DNA from: JANMZR01 sp031383555
Lineage (GTDB): Bacteria; Bacteroidota; Bacteroidia; Cytophagales; Spirosomataceae
Reading direction: 5' to 3'
DNA length: 14,609 nucleotides
Assembly (NCBI GenBank): GCA_031383555.1
Contig: JANMZR010000286.1
Span: 1-14,609, forward strand
Below are positions 1 through 7,014 of this stretch, piece by piece. The notes under the pieces were generated by a model, which worked only from the letters and a program-made list of their open reading frames with translations, did not search any database and was not told the origin of the DNA. A program made the translations under genes and the position numbers. The first letter of the stretch is position 1. The number at the start of each line of letters is the position of its first letter.

Positions 1-223
1 GGGTATCAGCATTAAAAATTTTTCTGATTGAATCTTTTTGTGCTAGAGTTGGATTGTCTTTAAAAGTTATAACCATTTCACCTCCCGCTTTAATTTTGGT
101 CGAATAGGTTTTTTTAAAGCAACCCCATTTAAAAAACCAACACAAAAAAAGAAGAAATAAAAGAATCAGGAATATTATTATACCTTTTTCAGTATTATTA
201 AACTTAAGTTTAGAGTTATCCAT
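1..223 (-). CDS. N-terminal part of a membrane-anchored protein, possibly an S8 (subtilisin-like) peptidase; cut by window edge
   Basis: The ATG lies at 223-221 and the frame stays open to base 1, giving about 74 residues. The start is polar (MDNSKLKFNN), followed by one strongly hydrophobic segment at about residues 15-31 (GIIIFLILLFLLFLCWF). A stretch with GGEMVITFKDN and then QKDSIRKIFNAD follows. That strand-plus-helix pattern resembles the propeptide that precedes many Bacteroidota S8 proteases, but the catalytic domain would lie outside the window, so this is a guess. A single-pass anchor with the body outside the cytoplasm is the firmer reading. The gene is third in the sigma factor operon, 77 bases after the TPR protein gene. 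The spacer contains TATTTTTG on the minus strand (283-276), which matches the Bacteroidota -7 box TAnnTTTG, but I see no -33 partner. A CHAT or caspase-like protein, also common in such operons, is an alternative. Confidence 0.6.
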   Translation of the reverse strand, partial: MDNSKLKFNNTEKGIIIFLILLFLLFLCWFFKWGCFKKTYSTKIKAGGEMVITFKDNPTLAQKDSIRKIFNADT

Positions 224-300
224 AGAATTGCATATTTAAAAGTTTAAAAAATTTGATTTCAATACTTAGTCGGTTCAAAAATAAAAAGGCAAACAAGCCA

Positions 301-993
301 CTATTCTTTCCAACTTTTTACTATATTATTTCCGCCAAGATTTTCTGAAATAACTTCTACAAAAAGTTTCTCAGCTTCTTCCTTTTGGCCATTTTGCATT
401 TTTGTAATGCCTAAATAAAATTTGCCTTTATTATTGAGCAATTCAGTATTTTGGCTCAATTGCTCAAATATTGCCTCAGCTCTCAAATAATCCTTTGCCA
501 TTAAAGCACTTAATCCTTGGTATTCAAGGGCTTGCGGGGTTTTAATTGAGTCAAATATTTCAAAGGCTTCCCGATATTTTTTATCGTTATAGTACTTTTT
601 TCCTAATTCCATACCATCTTCAACAGCATCCATTTTTAATGGCAATAAAGCCAAATTTTGATCAATATAATTATTTACAACTAAGTTTTTATCTACTGAA
701 TTATTGTTAAAATTGAAAACCCAAAAGCCAGCCAAAATAAGTAGACTTGCCGCTATACCAATTACAATTTTAGGAAAAAAATTAAACTGTTTATTAACTG
801 TATTTTTTGACCATTCTGCATGCCTTTCATTCAAAATTTTATCCCTTTCTATTGCTTTTGTTTGACTGTAAAAGGCAACTAATTCAGCAAATTCTTTATC
901 CGTTTTTAATTTTTCTTCAAATACAATCTTTTCAGCATCAGAGGCCTGCTGCAGAAAATAATCGTCAATTAATTTCAATTCCATTTCTTTCAT
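301..993 (-). CDS. Single-pass membrane protein with TPR-like outer domain, putative anti-sigma factor
   Basis: The protein has 230 residues. Residues 1-70 are charged and helical (LIDDYFLQQASDAEKIVFEE), in the style of anti-sigma N-termini in which a short acidic cytoplasmic domain holds the sigma factor. Residues about 74-94 form one transmembrane segment (FPKIVIGIAASLLILAGFWV). Residues about 125-217 form helix pairs with TPR-like spacing (GKKYYNDKKYREAFEIFDSI; ALEYQGLSALMAKDYLRAEA; KFYLGITKMQNGQKEEAEKL). TPRs bind peptides or partner proteins, so the outer part may be a sensor or scaffold. The start codon sits inside the sigma gene with a 29-base overlap, which points to translational coupling; ATG codon 4 (984-982) is an alternative start still inside the overlap. 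No zinc-binding HxxxCxxC anti-sigma motif is present, so the anti-sigma role rests on position and topology. Confidence 0.8.
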   Translation of the reverse strand: MKEMELKLIDDYFLQQASDAEKIVFEEKLKTDKEFAELVAFYSQTKAIERDKILNERHAEWSKNTVNKQFNFFPKIVIGIAASLLILAGFWVFNFNNNSVDKNLVVNNYIDQNLALLPLKMDAVEDGMELGKKYYNDKKYREAFEIFDSIKTPQALEYQGLSALMAKDYLRAEAIFEQLSQNTELLNNKGKFYLGITKMQNGQKEEAEKLFVEVISENLGGNNIVKSWKE

Positions 994-1594
994 TTTTTAT
1001 GTTAGTTGAGGGTTCAAATTTCGTCATATAAAATTCACGTAGCTTTTCTAAGCATCTTAATCGAGTAGTTTGTGCCACATTTGCGGCATTATAGCCATAT
1101 TCGTCTGCCGATTCTTTATCCGTGAAGCCTTCTGACCAACGCCTGAGCAGATGCTGACAGCGCTCACCCAATAAACTCATTCTAGCTTTTAGCTGCTCAT
1201 GATCCTGATTTTGAATCAATTGCGCTATTGCCGACCGCTGGTTATCAGGCAAAGGCTCTAGTACATTATCTATTGAACTAATGTACTTTTCTTTAGTCGC
1301 ACGCCGGCGTAAAAAGTCAACACATTTATTGGAAAATATTTGATATATATAAGTTTTCAATTCCGATCGACCTTCAAATCGACCATTATTGATATGCTCA
1401 AGACTTGTCAAAATGGCGTCTGAATATGCCATGGAAGCTTCTTCACTTTCAATTTTATGTTTAAAGGTTGCTTCTTTTATAAAGTAGTTGTACTTATTAT
1501 ATAGCTTGTTTTCAAAATTTCGCTTTAAGTTGCCACCAGCAATTATACCAGTGATAAGGTCTAAATCTGAAAATTTTGTGGTAAAAATTGACAT
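965..1594 (-). CDS. ECF-type RNA polymerase sigma-70 family sigma factor
   Basis: The protein has 209 residues with a two-domain ECF layout. Region 2 spans about residues 27-98; it contains AYSDAILTSLEHI and then FEGRSELKTYIYQIFSNKCVDFLRRR, the helix that contacts core polymerase and the -10 element. A linker runs from about 99 to 134. Region 4 spans about 135-188 (GERCQHLLRRWSEGFTDKES ... NAANVAQTTRLRCLEKLREF), a helix-turn-helix for the -35 element. The arrangement FEGRSxLKTYxYxIFSNKCVD matches sigma factors I associate with Cytophagales. It is the first gene of a minus-strand operon with a membrane TPR protein and a second membrane-anchored protein, so it is probably held at the membrane until a signal arrives. 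It is divergent from a LytTR regulator across 149 bases. No recognisable housekeeping promoter lies upstream, so self-regulation is possible but not shown. The family call is secure; the signal is unknown. Confidence 0.92.
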   Translation of the reverse strand: MSIFTTKFSDLDLITGIIAGGNLKRNFENKLYNKYNYFIKEATFKHKIESEEASMAYSDAILTSLEHINNGRFEGRSELKTYIYQIFSNKCVDFLRRRATKEKYISSIDNVLEPLPDNQRSAIAQLIQNQDHEQLKARMSLLGERCQHLLRRWSEGFTDKESADEYGYNAANVAQTTRLRCLEKLREFYMTKFEPSTNIKNERNGIEIN

Positions 1595-1664
1595 AGGTGT
1601 CTAATAATGAATGCTTAAAGGTTTTCCAAAAGAACTGATTTTTTAGCTGAAAAACAATTTTTTA

Positions 1665-1684
1665 ATATTTTTTTTAAAAAATAT
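1665..1684. repeat. AT-only inverted repeat in the sigma/LytTR divergent spacer
   Basis: Two perfect 9-base arms (1665-1673 and 1676-1684, ATATTTTTT / AAAAAATAT) flank a 2-base centre, between the divergent starts of the sigma factor gene (1594) and the LytTR gene (1744). A poly-T run (1692-1700) lies just beyond. It could be a binding site for a dimeric regulator or a bent, easily melted element serving both promoters. AT-only palindromes also arise by chance in such DNA, so a function is unproven. Confidence 0.4.
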
Positions 1685-1743
1685 GTTAGTATTTTTTTTT
1701 GTGTCACGACTAAGTTATACCAACAACATAAATAATTAAAACC

Positions 1744-2076
1744 ATGAATCAAACAACTCAAATTCCGGTAGGTGGTAGGCAACATTTTATACCCAGTGAA
1801 ATTATACATTTGCAAGCATCAGTCAATTATACCATGCTTTTTTTGAAAAATGGCAAAAAATTTATGGTAGCCACCCCTTTAAAAACACTAGCCAGCCGAT
1901 TGGAGCCTTTTAGCTTTTTTAGAGTACATAAATCACGCTTAATAAATTTGGCTTATATAAAAAATATTTGCCCTTACAATAATACAATTGAAATGATAGA
2001 TAAAAATCAATTTGAATTAGCCAGACGAAGAGTTAACAGTTTCAAAAAAGAGTTCAAATATTTTTTGAATGACTAA
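1744..2076 (+). CDS. Stand-alone LytTR-family DNA-binding regulator
   Basis: The protein has 110 residues and is almost entirely one LytTR domain (about residues 12-107). It shows the family landmarks: an early strand with IIHLQASVNYTMLFLKNGK, then TPLKTLASRLEPFSFFRVHK, then SRLINLAYIKNI, and a final basic stretch LARRRVNSFKKEF. LytTR domains bind paired direct repeats through beta-strands and loops. Usual family members (AgrA, LytR) carry an N-terminal receiver; here there is none, and no membrane segment. Activity must therefore be set by expression level, by a partner, or by direct sensing. Small stand-alone LytTR proteins are frequent in Cytophagales. The gene starts at an ATG with an A-rich leader (ATAATTAAAACC). 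It is divergent from the ECF sigma operon and converges on a lipoprotein gene. Its targets are unknown; autoregulation or control of the neighbouring sigma operon is an inference. Confidence 0.88.
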   Translation: MNQTTQIPVGGRQHFIPSEIIHLQASVNYTMLFLKNGKKFMVATPLKTLASRLEPFSFFRVHKSRLINLAYIKNICPYNNTIEMIDKNQFELARRRVNSFKKEFKYFLND

Positions 2077-2115
2077 CAATAGCTAAAACTTTTTCAAAAT
2101 AAATAAAATTGCTTT

Positions 2116-2163
2116 AATCTGAACCTATAAATATTTGAACCGCAAAATTTGAAAATCTGAACC
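2116..2163 (+). repeat. Spaced direct repeat AATCTGAACC with a related middle copy
   Basis: AATCTGAACC occurs at 2116-2125 and again at 2154-2163, exactly 38 bases apart, with a related TTTGAACC between them at 2134-2141. The three copies lie in the non-coding tail after the LytTR gene and before the bidirectional terminator. They could be binding sites or decayed sequence duplication. LytTR proteins bind direct repeats, but those are usually upstream of promoters, so the link is only suggestive. Confidence 0.4.
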
Positions 2164-2212
2164 ACAAATTTTTTAATATATTTGCTTACTATCAAATAAT
2201 ATTTTGGAAAAC

Positions 2213-2240
2213 AAAAAAGCCTCAAACTGAGGCTTTTTTT
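2213..2240. terminator. Bidirectional rho-independent terminator
   Basis: The stem GCCTCA (2219-2224) / TGAGGC (2228-2233) has a 3-base loop and is flanked by an A-run (2213-2218) and a T-run (2234-2240). The runs also pair, so the hairpin can work on both strands. It sits between the convergent LytTR gene (ends 2076) and the minus-strand lipoprotein gene (ends 2264), which fits a shared terminator. Confidence 0.88.
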
Positions 2241-2263
2241 ACTTTTAATTTATTGTATATAAA

Positions 2264-2818
2264 CTACATATCTAAAATCTTACGTGGCTTTTCACCTGCA
2301 GCAAAAAGTGGATATTGGTCAAATATTGTGCGAACCACTGAACGATAATAAGTGTTTGGCTTTGATACTTTTTTATTCAAAACACCTGCAGCATAACCTC
2401 TCCAAATTAACTGACTACTTTCAGCATCTAATAATGAAACAAGTATCATACCACTTCCAAAATTATAAGTTTGCGGCTTATAAGTTTCATCACTATCATA
2501 TTTATTTACCCAACGATCAAGTGAAGGTTGAAAATACCCTTTGTATTGAACTCTCTCTGGAATAATACCATAACTTACCAGAAGTCCTGCATTTTCATTT
2601 GTTAATTTATAGCCCCTTGCCTTCATCTGACGACGGATTGCATCTTGTATTTCAGTGCAGATATAAGATGTATCTATTTCACAGTCAAGAAAATTATAGG
2701 TTTTATAAGTTGAAAAATCAGTGTCATAACTGTAATCATTATCCACCAAATATTTTAAAGAATTACATCCAGTCAAAATCACTGTAGAGCAAGCAAAAAT
2801 CAATAAATATTTTTTCAT
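2264..2818 (-). CDS. DUF4136-like lipoprotein
   Basis: The protein has 184 residues from ATG 2818-2816; a GTG two codons upstream (2824) is possible but less likely. The N-terminus is a lipoprotein signal (MKKYLLIFACSTVILTGC) with lipobox LTGC and Cys18 as the lipidated residue. The body has the DUF4136 layout: an early DTDFSTYKTYNF block, a middle helix with IQDAIRRQMKARGY, a strand LLVSYGIIPE, and a late MILVSLLDAESSQLIWRGYA block. Proteins of this family are envelope-bound and of unknown function. Several Cys residues (mature CEIDTSYIC) might form a disulfide. The gene stands alone on the minus strand, bounded by a bidirectional terminator and by a 240-base spacer to the divergent metallo-hydrolase gene. 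Confidence 0.85.
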   Translation of the reverse strand: MKKYLLIFACSTVILTGCNSLKYLVDNDYSYDTDFSTYKTYNFLDCEIDTSYICTEIQDAIRRQMKARGYKLTNENAGLLVSYGIIPERVQYKGYFQPSLDRWVNKYDSDETYKPQTYNFGSGMILVSLLDAESSQLIWRGYAAGVLNKKVSKPNTYYRSVVRTIFDQYPLFAAGEKPRKILDM

Positions 2819-3059
2819 AAACACTGAGGTAAAAATTTGTGAATAAATTTAAAAAACCAATTTAGTTATATGTATGGTATAAATCAAATAAATTTGTTAA
2901 TTGTTTCAAAATTTAACATAATTTTTTTGGAAGTATTCAAAATAGGGCATTTAGTGGAAAAAAATAATTTATTCTAGAAACATACTTACAAAAATATTAC
3001 CTTATAATTACGAAACTTTTATTGATAGGGTTTCATTTTTTACCAAAAAAGCTCAAATA

Positions 3060-4163
3060 TTGAAAATTAAACGTACTACTTTTCTTAAAATGACTCTATT
3101 ATTTATTGCACTAATTGGAGTTTCAATTTATGGCATACTAAAGCTGCCCCAATTTGGTGCTAAAGCTAGTGGTTTGCGAAAAAAAAGAATTTTGCTGTCT
3201 AAAAATTTTCGCAATGGCCGATTTCAAAACCTTAGCCATACGCCAGATCTTAATCCTGATTATAATTATTGGGATTTATTAAAAGAATATTTCAAAAAAA
3301 ATGAAAATAAAAAACCTATTATTTCTATTCCTTCAGTAAAAACAAATTTACATTCTATTGATATTGAAAAAAATAGTGTTATATGGTTTGGCCATTCGTC
3401 GTATCTACTTATTTTTGAAGGAAAAACAATACTCGTTGATCCAGTATTTTCAGGCTACGCTGCTCCTTTTTCATGGATGCTAACTGCTTACAATGGTGCC
3501 AATGTTTATTTTCCTTCTGACTTTCCCGAAATCGATATTTTGGTGATTACACATGACCATTACGATCACCTTGACTATAAAACAGTTACAAAACTTAAGT
3601 CCAAAATAAAAACGGTAATTACATCGCTCGGTGTTGGCGAACATTTGGAGCATTGGGGTTTTGAGCCAACTAAAATAATAGAATTGGATTGGAATGAGCA
3701 ACATCAAATACCCGATTTATTAATTACCTCTGCACCCACTCGACATTTTTCGGGGAGGGGCTTAAACCCAAAAACTACTCTTTGGAGCTCATTTATTTTA
3801 GCAGGAAAAAATAGTAAAATCTATGTTGGTGGCGACTCTGGTTATGACACCCATTTCAAAAAAATTGGGGACGAACATGGACCGTTCGACTTGGTTATTT
3901 TGGATGGAGGCCAATACAATATTCAGTGGAAAGATATTCATATGATTCCAGAGGAAACCGTTCAAGCAGCAATTGACCTAAAGTCGAAAAAGCTTTTTGC
4001 GGTACATTGGGCTAAGTTTACTATGGCACATCATGCTTGGAATGAGCCAGTTGAAAGAACATTAGAGGCATGTTTTGAAAAAAATGTACCCTATTTTACC
4101 GCTAAAATTGGTGAGGTAAATGATTGGGTTGATAAAACTGGAGGAGAGAAATGGTGGGTCTAA
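3060..4163 (+). CDS. Membrane-anchored metallo-beta-lactamase-fold hydrolase (NAPE-PLD/UlaG-like)
   Basis: The protein has 367 residues if started at TTG 3060, which gives a basic start (MKIKRTTFLK) before a hydrophobic segment at about residues 11-28. ATG 3090 is the alternative but would lose those charges. The MBL domain spans about residues 105-345. Visible motifs are GHSSYLL (111-117) with ILVDPVFS (124-131); the metal site THDHYDHLD with H165, H167, D169 and H170; H229 in APTRHFSGRG; D259 in GGDSGY; and H316 in AVHWAKF. The set is complete for a two-metal hydrolase. The GHSS...VDPVFS and RHFSGRG features match the branch that includes NAPE-phospholipase D and UlaG, so a phosphodiester or lactone substrate outside the cytoplasm is plausible. 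The next gene starts 23 bases after the stop, which suggests an operon. Confidence 0.87.
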   Translation: MKIKRTTFLKMTLLFIALIGVSIYGILKLPQFGAKASGLRKKRILLSKNFRNGRFQNLSHTPDLNPDYNYWDLLKEYFKKNENKKPIISIPSVKTNLHSIDIEKNSVIWFGHSSYLLIFEGKTILVDPVFSGYAAPFSWMLTAYNGANVYFPSDFPEIDILVITHDHYDHLDYKTVTKLKSKIKTVITSLGVGEHLEHWGFEPTKIIELDWNEQHQIPDLLITSAPTRHFSGRGLNPKTTLWSSFILAGKNSKIYVGGDSGYDTHFKKIGDEHGPFDLVILDGGQYNIQWKDIHMIPEETVQAAIDLKSKKLFAVHWAKFTMAHHAWNEPVERTLEACFEKNVPYFTAKIGEVNDWVDKTGGEKWWV

Positions 4164-4186
4164 AAATATTTTTAACTTTAAAACAA

Positions 4187-5044
4187 ATGAAAAAACTAAA
4201 ATTTGCATCTTTAATATTCTTAAATTTCATATTAGGTTTTAATATAAGGTCACAAGGTAAAATCAATATGATGACCTTCAATATTCGTTATGATAACCCT
4301 AACGATGGCCGGGATCAATGGAAATTTCGAAAGGAAAACTTGGCAAGTATGTTGCCATTTTATGATATTGAAGTATGCGGCATGCAGGAAGTTTTGTATA
4401 ACCAAGCTGAAGACATAAAAGCATTGTTACCCAATTATGATTATGTTGGAAAAGGTAGAACTGACGGCCATAAAGAAGGCGAATTTTCACCGATATTTTA
4501 TGATGCTAAAAAGATAATTGTATTAGAAAGTCAAACATTTTGGCTAAGCCCTACACCTGAAATACCTGGAAAAGCTTGGGATGCGATGCTCCCTAGAGTG
4601 GTTACCTGGGCAAAATTGAAATACAAAAACAGTGATAAGGGGAAAAAACCATTTTATTTTTTCAATACTCATTTTGATCATTTGGGTAAAGAAGCCCGTA
4701 TTAAAAGTGCAAAACTATTAGTGAAAAAGGTAAAGGAAATTGCAGGAACAAGCAAGGTAATAATCACCGGTGATTTTAATGCAACACCTAATGAAGAACC
4801 TATTAAAATTTTAAATGAACAGTTTTTTGATACTCGCCAAATAAGTAAAAGCCCCCATTTCGGGCCACAAAATAGTACTTTTAATGGCTTTACTAACAAA
4901 GAAATTGATGACCGATTAATTGATTTTATCTTTTTAAATACAAAAAATTTTAAAGTACTTAAACATGCAACTTTAAGTAACACTTGGGGAGGGCTGTTTG
5001 CCTCCGACCACCATGCCGTAATGGCAAGAATTGACTTTAATTGA
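4187..5044 (+). CDS. Exported endonuclease/exonuclease/phosphatase-family hydrolase
   Basis: The protein has 285 residues from ATG 4187; an in-frame ATG at 4151 overlaps the previous gene and lacks a signal-like start. The N-terminus (MKKLKFASLIFLNFILGFNI) is a secretion signal ending near residue 23. The whole remainder is the DNase I-like fold with all landmark motifs: N32 in MTFNIRYDN, E68 in GMQEV, H162 in NTHFDH, D196 and N198 in TGDFNATP, D246 in IDFIF, and D274/H275 in SDHHAV. These bind the metal and activate water for phosphodiester or phosphomonoester cleavage. Family members cut DNA, sphingomyelin, phosphoinositides or other phosphodiesters; the substrate cannot be read from sequence. 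It lies 23 bases after the metallo-hydrolase gene and 70 bases before the serine hydrolase gene, suggesting co-expression. Confidence 0.9.
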   Translation: MKKLKFASLIFLNFILGFNIRSQGKINMMTFNIRYDNPNDGRDQWKFRKENLASMLPFYDIEVCGMQEVLYNQAEDIKALLPNYDYVGKGRTDGHKEGEFSPIFYDAKKIIVLESQTFWLSPTPEIPGKAWDAMLPRVVTWAKLKYKNSDKGKKPFYFFNTHFDHLGKEARIKSAKLLVKKVKEIAGTSKVIITGDFNATPNEEPIKILNEQFFDTRQISKSPHFGPQNSTFNGFTNKEIDDRLIDFIFLNTKNFKVLKHATLSNTWGGLFASDHHAVMARIDFN

Positions 5045-5114
5045 TATTAAATTTTAATCATCAATAAATAAAAGCCATTTTATATTTTTTATAAACTTTC
5101 AGATTTTATTTCTT

Positions 5115-6605
5115 ATGAAAAAACATTCAATTCTTCTGATTATTTCACTTTTTTTTCAAGAAGCAAAAGCTCAACATGAATTGGAAAATTCGACAAAAAT
5201 CCAATCGATTTTATCTGAAGTCGATTCAGCTTTTTCAGCTTTTCAAATTAAAAATTACCTTCCAAGTGTAAGTTATGCCATTATAAAAGATGGTAAAATT
5301 ATTCATGAAAATTATAAGGGAAAAATAAACTATAAAAGCAATAAAATTGCTGATAATCAATCGGTTTACAGAATTGCTTCCATGAGCAAAAGCTTTGCTT
5401 CAGTGGCTATATTGCAATTACGTGATGCGGGCAAGTTAAAGTTGGACAATCCTGTTTCCATGTACATTCCGGAATTGAAAGGCCAAAAATACTCAAAAGA
5501 TTCACCTGAAATAACTGTGCGACATTTGCTTACTCATGCCGCCGGCTTTCCAGAAGACAACCCTTGGGGCGACCGACAATTGGGTATTTCTGAGGCTAAA
5601 ATGTTGGCAATGTTCAAAAGAGGCCTTAGCTTTTCAAATGAACCTGGCGTTGCTTATGAATATAGCAATATGGGTTTTGCCATGCTGGGTTATATTATAA
5701 AAAAAGTGTCGGGCCAAAGCTACCAATCGTATATTATTAATAAAATTTGGAAACCTTTGGGCATGAACAATACCTTTTGGGAGTACGATAAAGTTAATGA
5801 TAATAAACTAGTTAAGGGTTATCGATGGCTTAACAACCAGCAAATAGAACAGCCTATGGAGCATGATGGGGCTTATGGTATAATGGGTGGAATGCTTACC
5901 ACCATTGAAGATTTTAGTAAGTATGTGGCTATGCATCAATCGGCTTATGAGGCCAATTCAATTTATCCTAAAATATTAAAGCGAAGTTCTATTAAAGAAA
6001 TGCACCAGCCTTGGAATTTTAATATTTTAAATACTAAAATGAAATCAATTTCTGGTCAGCCTTGCCCAACGGTATCAGCCTATGGTTATGGGCTTCGTTG
6101 GGATAAAGACTGTGATGAAAAAACAGGAATTGGCCATTCTGGGGGCCTACCAGGCTTCGGCTCCAATTGGAAAATATTGCCAGAATATGGAATTGGTATT
6201 GTTACTTTTGCCAATGGAACTTATGCGCCCACATCAGCCATTAATAGCCAAATATTATCATTTCTTGTTGAAAATGCTAATCTTAAACCTAAACCCTTCT
6301 CTGTTACTCCAATCTTAAAACAACGTCAAAATGAACTTTTAGCCCTGCTCCCAAGCTGGGAAAATGCAGAGAAATCAAATATCTTCGCAGTAAATTTCTT
6401 TCTAGACTACTTCCCAAATTTGCTGAAATCTGAGGCTGAGCCCATTTTCAAAAAAGCTGGTAAAATACTGAAAGTGAATGAGATAGTCGCTGAAAATGCC
6501 TTGAGAGGTACATTTATTTTAGAAGGAGAATATTCAAATATTGAAATAAGCTTTACACTTTCCCCCGAAAATCCAGCTTTGATTCAAGAATACAATATCA
6601 AGTAA
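5115..6605 (+). CDS. Exported class C beta-lactamase-like serine hydrolase
   Basis: The protein has 496 residues. A signal peptide (MKKHSILLIISLFFQEAKAQ) ends near residue 20. The penicillin-binding/class C beta-lactamase-like domain spans about residues 45-390 and shows the three catalytic motifs: SxxK with nucleophile Ser89 (SMSK, 89-92), YxN at Y183-S-N185 (YEYSNMGF), and HxG at H341-S-G343 replacing KTG (GHSGGLPGF). Further conserved pieces are VRHLLTHAAGFP and WKPLGMNNTFW. HxG at the third motif is typical of esterases and D-aminopeptidases in this superfamily rather than true beta-lactamases. Residues about 391-496 form an extra C-terminal domain that I do not recognise. It follows two other exported hydrolases on the same strand. 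The substrate may be a peptide, ester or lactam. Confidence 0.9.
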   Translation: MKKHSILLIISLFFQEAKAQHELENSTKIQSILSEVDSAFSAFQIKNYLPSVSYAIIKDGKIIHENYKGKINYKSNKIADNQSVYRIASMSKSFASVAILQLRDAGKLKLDNPVSMYIPELKGQKYSKDSPEITVRHLLTHAAGFPEDNPWGDRQLGISEAKMLAMFKRGLSFSNEPGVAYEYSNMGFAMLGYIIKKVSGQSYQSYIINKIWKPLGMNNTFWEYDKVNDNKLVKGYRWLNNQQIEQPMEHDGAYGIMGGMLTTIEDFSKYVAMHQSAYEANSIYPKILKRSSIKEMHQPWNFNILNTKMKSISGQPCPTVSAYGYGLRWDKDCDEKTGIGHSGGLPGFGSNWKILPEYGIGIVTFANGTYAPTSAINSQILSFLVENANLKPKPFSVTPILKQRQNELLALLPSWENAEKSNIFAVNFFLDYFPNLLKSEAEPIFKKAGKILKVNEIVAENALRGTFILEGEYSNIEISFTLSPENPALIQEYNIK

Positions 6606-6676
6606 TAAGTTTGAACTCTACTTTATGTTAAACTCTCAATAAGTGTGGTCGTACTTATATTTCGAAAAAAGGTCGG

Positions 6677-6686
6677 GTTAGCTAAC
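6677..6686. repeat. 10-base palindrome GTTAGCTAAC in a convergent spacer
   Basis: A perfect 10-base palindrome lies in the 89-base gap between the serine hydrolase gene and the minus-strand small protein gene. A second inverted repeat sits just before it: ATAAGT (6640-6645) and ACTTAT (6654-6659) with an 8-base centre. Neither has a T-run, so neither looks like a rho-independent terminator, although the gap is where one is expected. Function is unknown. Confidence 0.3.
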
Positions 6687-6694
6687 AGTGTTCC

Positions 6695-6964
6695 TTAAAA
6701 ATAACCTGTAATTACTTCTTGTATTTTTTTCATTGGCACTATAAATGGTTTTTTTGTTATTGTAACAGCTATTTTAGTTTGAGGGCTTAAAGCATCTGAA
6801 ATTACTTGATAATTGCCCTGAACAGCCCCTACCAATGTTTTCAAACTAAAAGTACCTTTAATTGAATCGCCAGTAAAAACTCCACCTTTTGCTTTAATTT
6901 CTTGGTTTGCATTAATCACAAACTCATTTGATTTGCCAGGGTAGTCGATATTGAATGAGGCCAT
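6695..6964 (-). CDS. Small conserved-looking 89-residue protein of unknown function
   Basis: This is an 89-residue protein without signal peptide or membrane segment, starting at ATG 6964. It alternates short strands and glycines (MASFNIDYPGKSNEFV; GGVFTGDSIKGTFS; VGAVQGNYQV) and ends in a strand KIAVTITKKPFIVPM followed by a helix KIQEVITGYF. That layout, with a strand rich in Thr/Ile before KKPF, is one I associate with a small Bacteroidota family of unknown function. It is faintly like the about 90-residue polyhydroxyalkanoate-granule region proteins, but I would not assign that. It lies 50 bases downstream of the Tat-exported isomerase-like gene on the same strand, so co-transcription is likely, though this protein would stay in the cytoplasm. 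The coding frame is credible because of composition and placement. Confidence 0.65.
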   Translation of the reverse strand: MASFNIDYPGKSNEFVINANQEIKAKGGVFTGDSIKGTFSLKTLVGAVQGNYQVISDALSPQTKIAVTITKKPFIVPMKKIQEVITGYF

Positions 6965-7014
6965 AAATTATTAAAATTATTTTTTAAGAGTAGGAACATT
7001 TATTTTGAGAATAG

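Noticed and set aside
1615..1815. A 66-codon minus-strand open frame covering the sigma/LytTR spacer and the start of the LytTR gene.
   Set aside because: It overlaps the LytTR coding start on the opposite strand, has low-complexity composition from poly-A/T runs and no recognisable domain.
2284..2787. Two plus-strand open frames opposite the lipoprotein gene.
   Set aside because: The minus-strand frame has a clean lipobox and DUF4136-like blocks; the opposite frames have no motif or credible start context.
6677..6686. An integration site core at the GTTAGCTAAC palindrome.
   Set aside because: There is no integrase, tRNA gene or second copy nearby; a 10-base palindrome alone is weak evidence.
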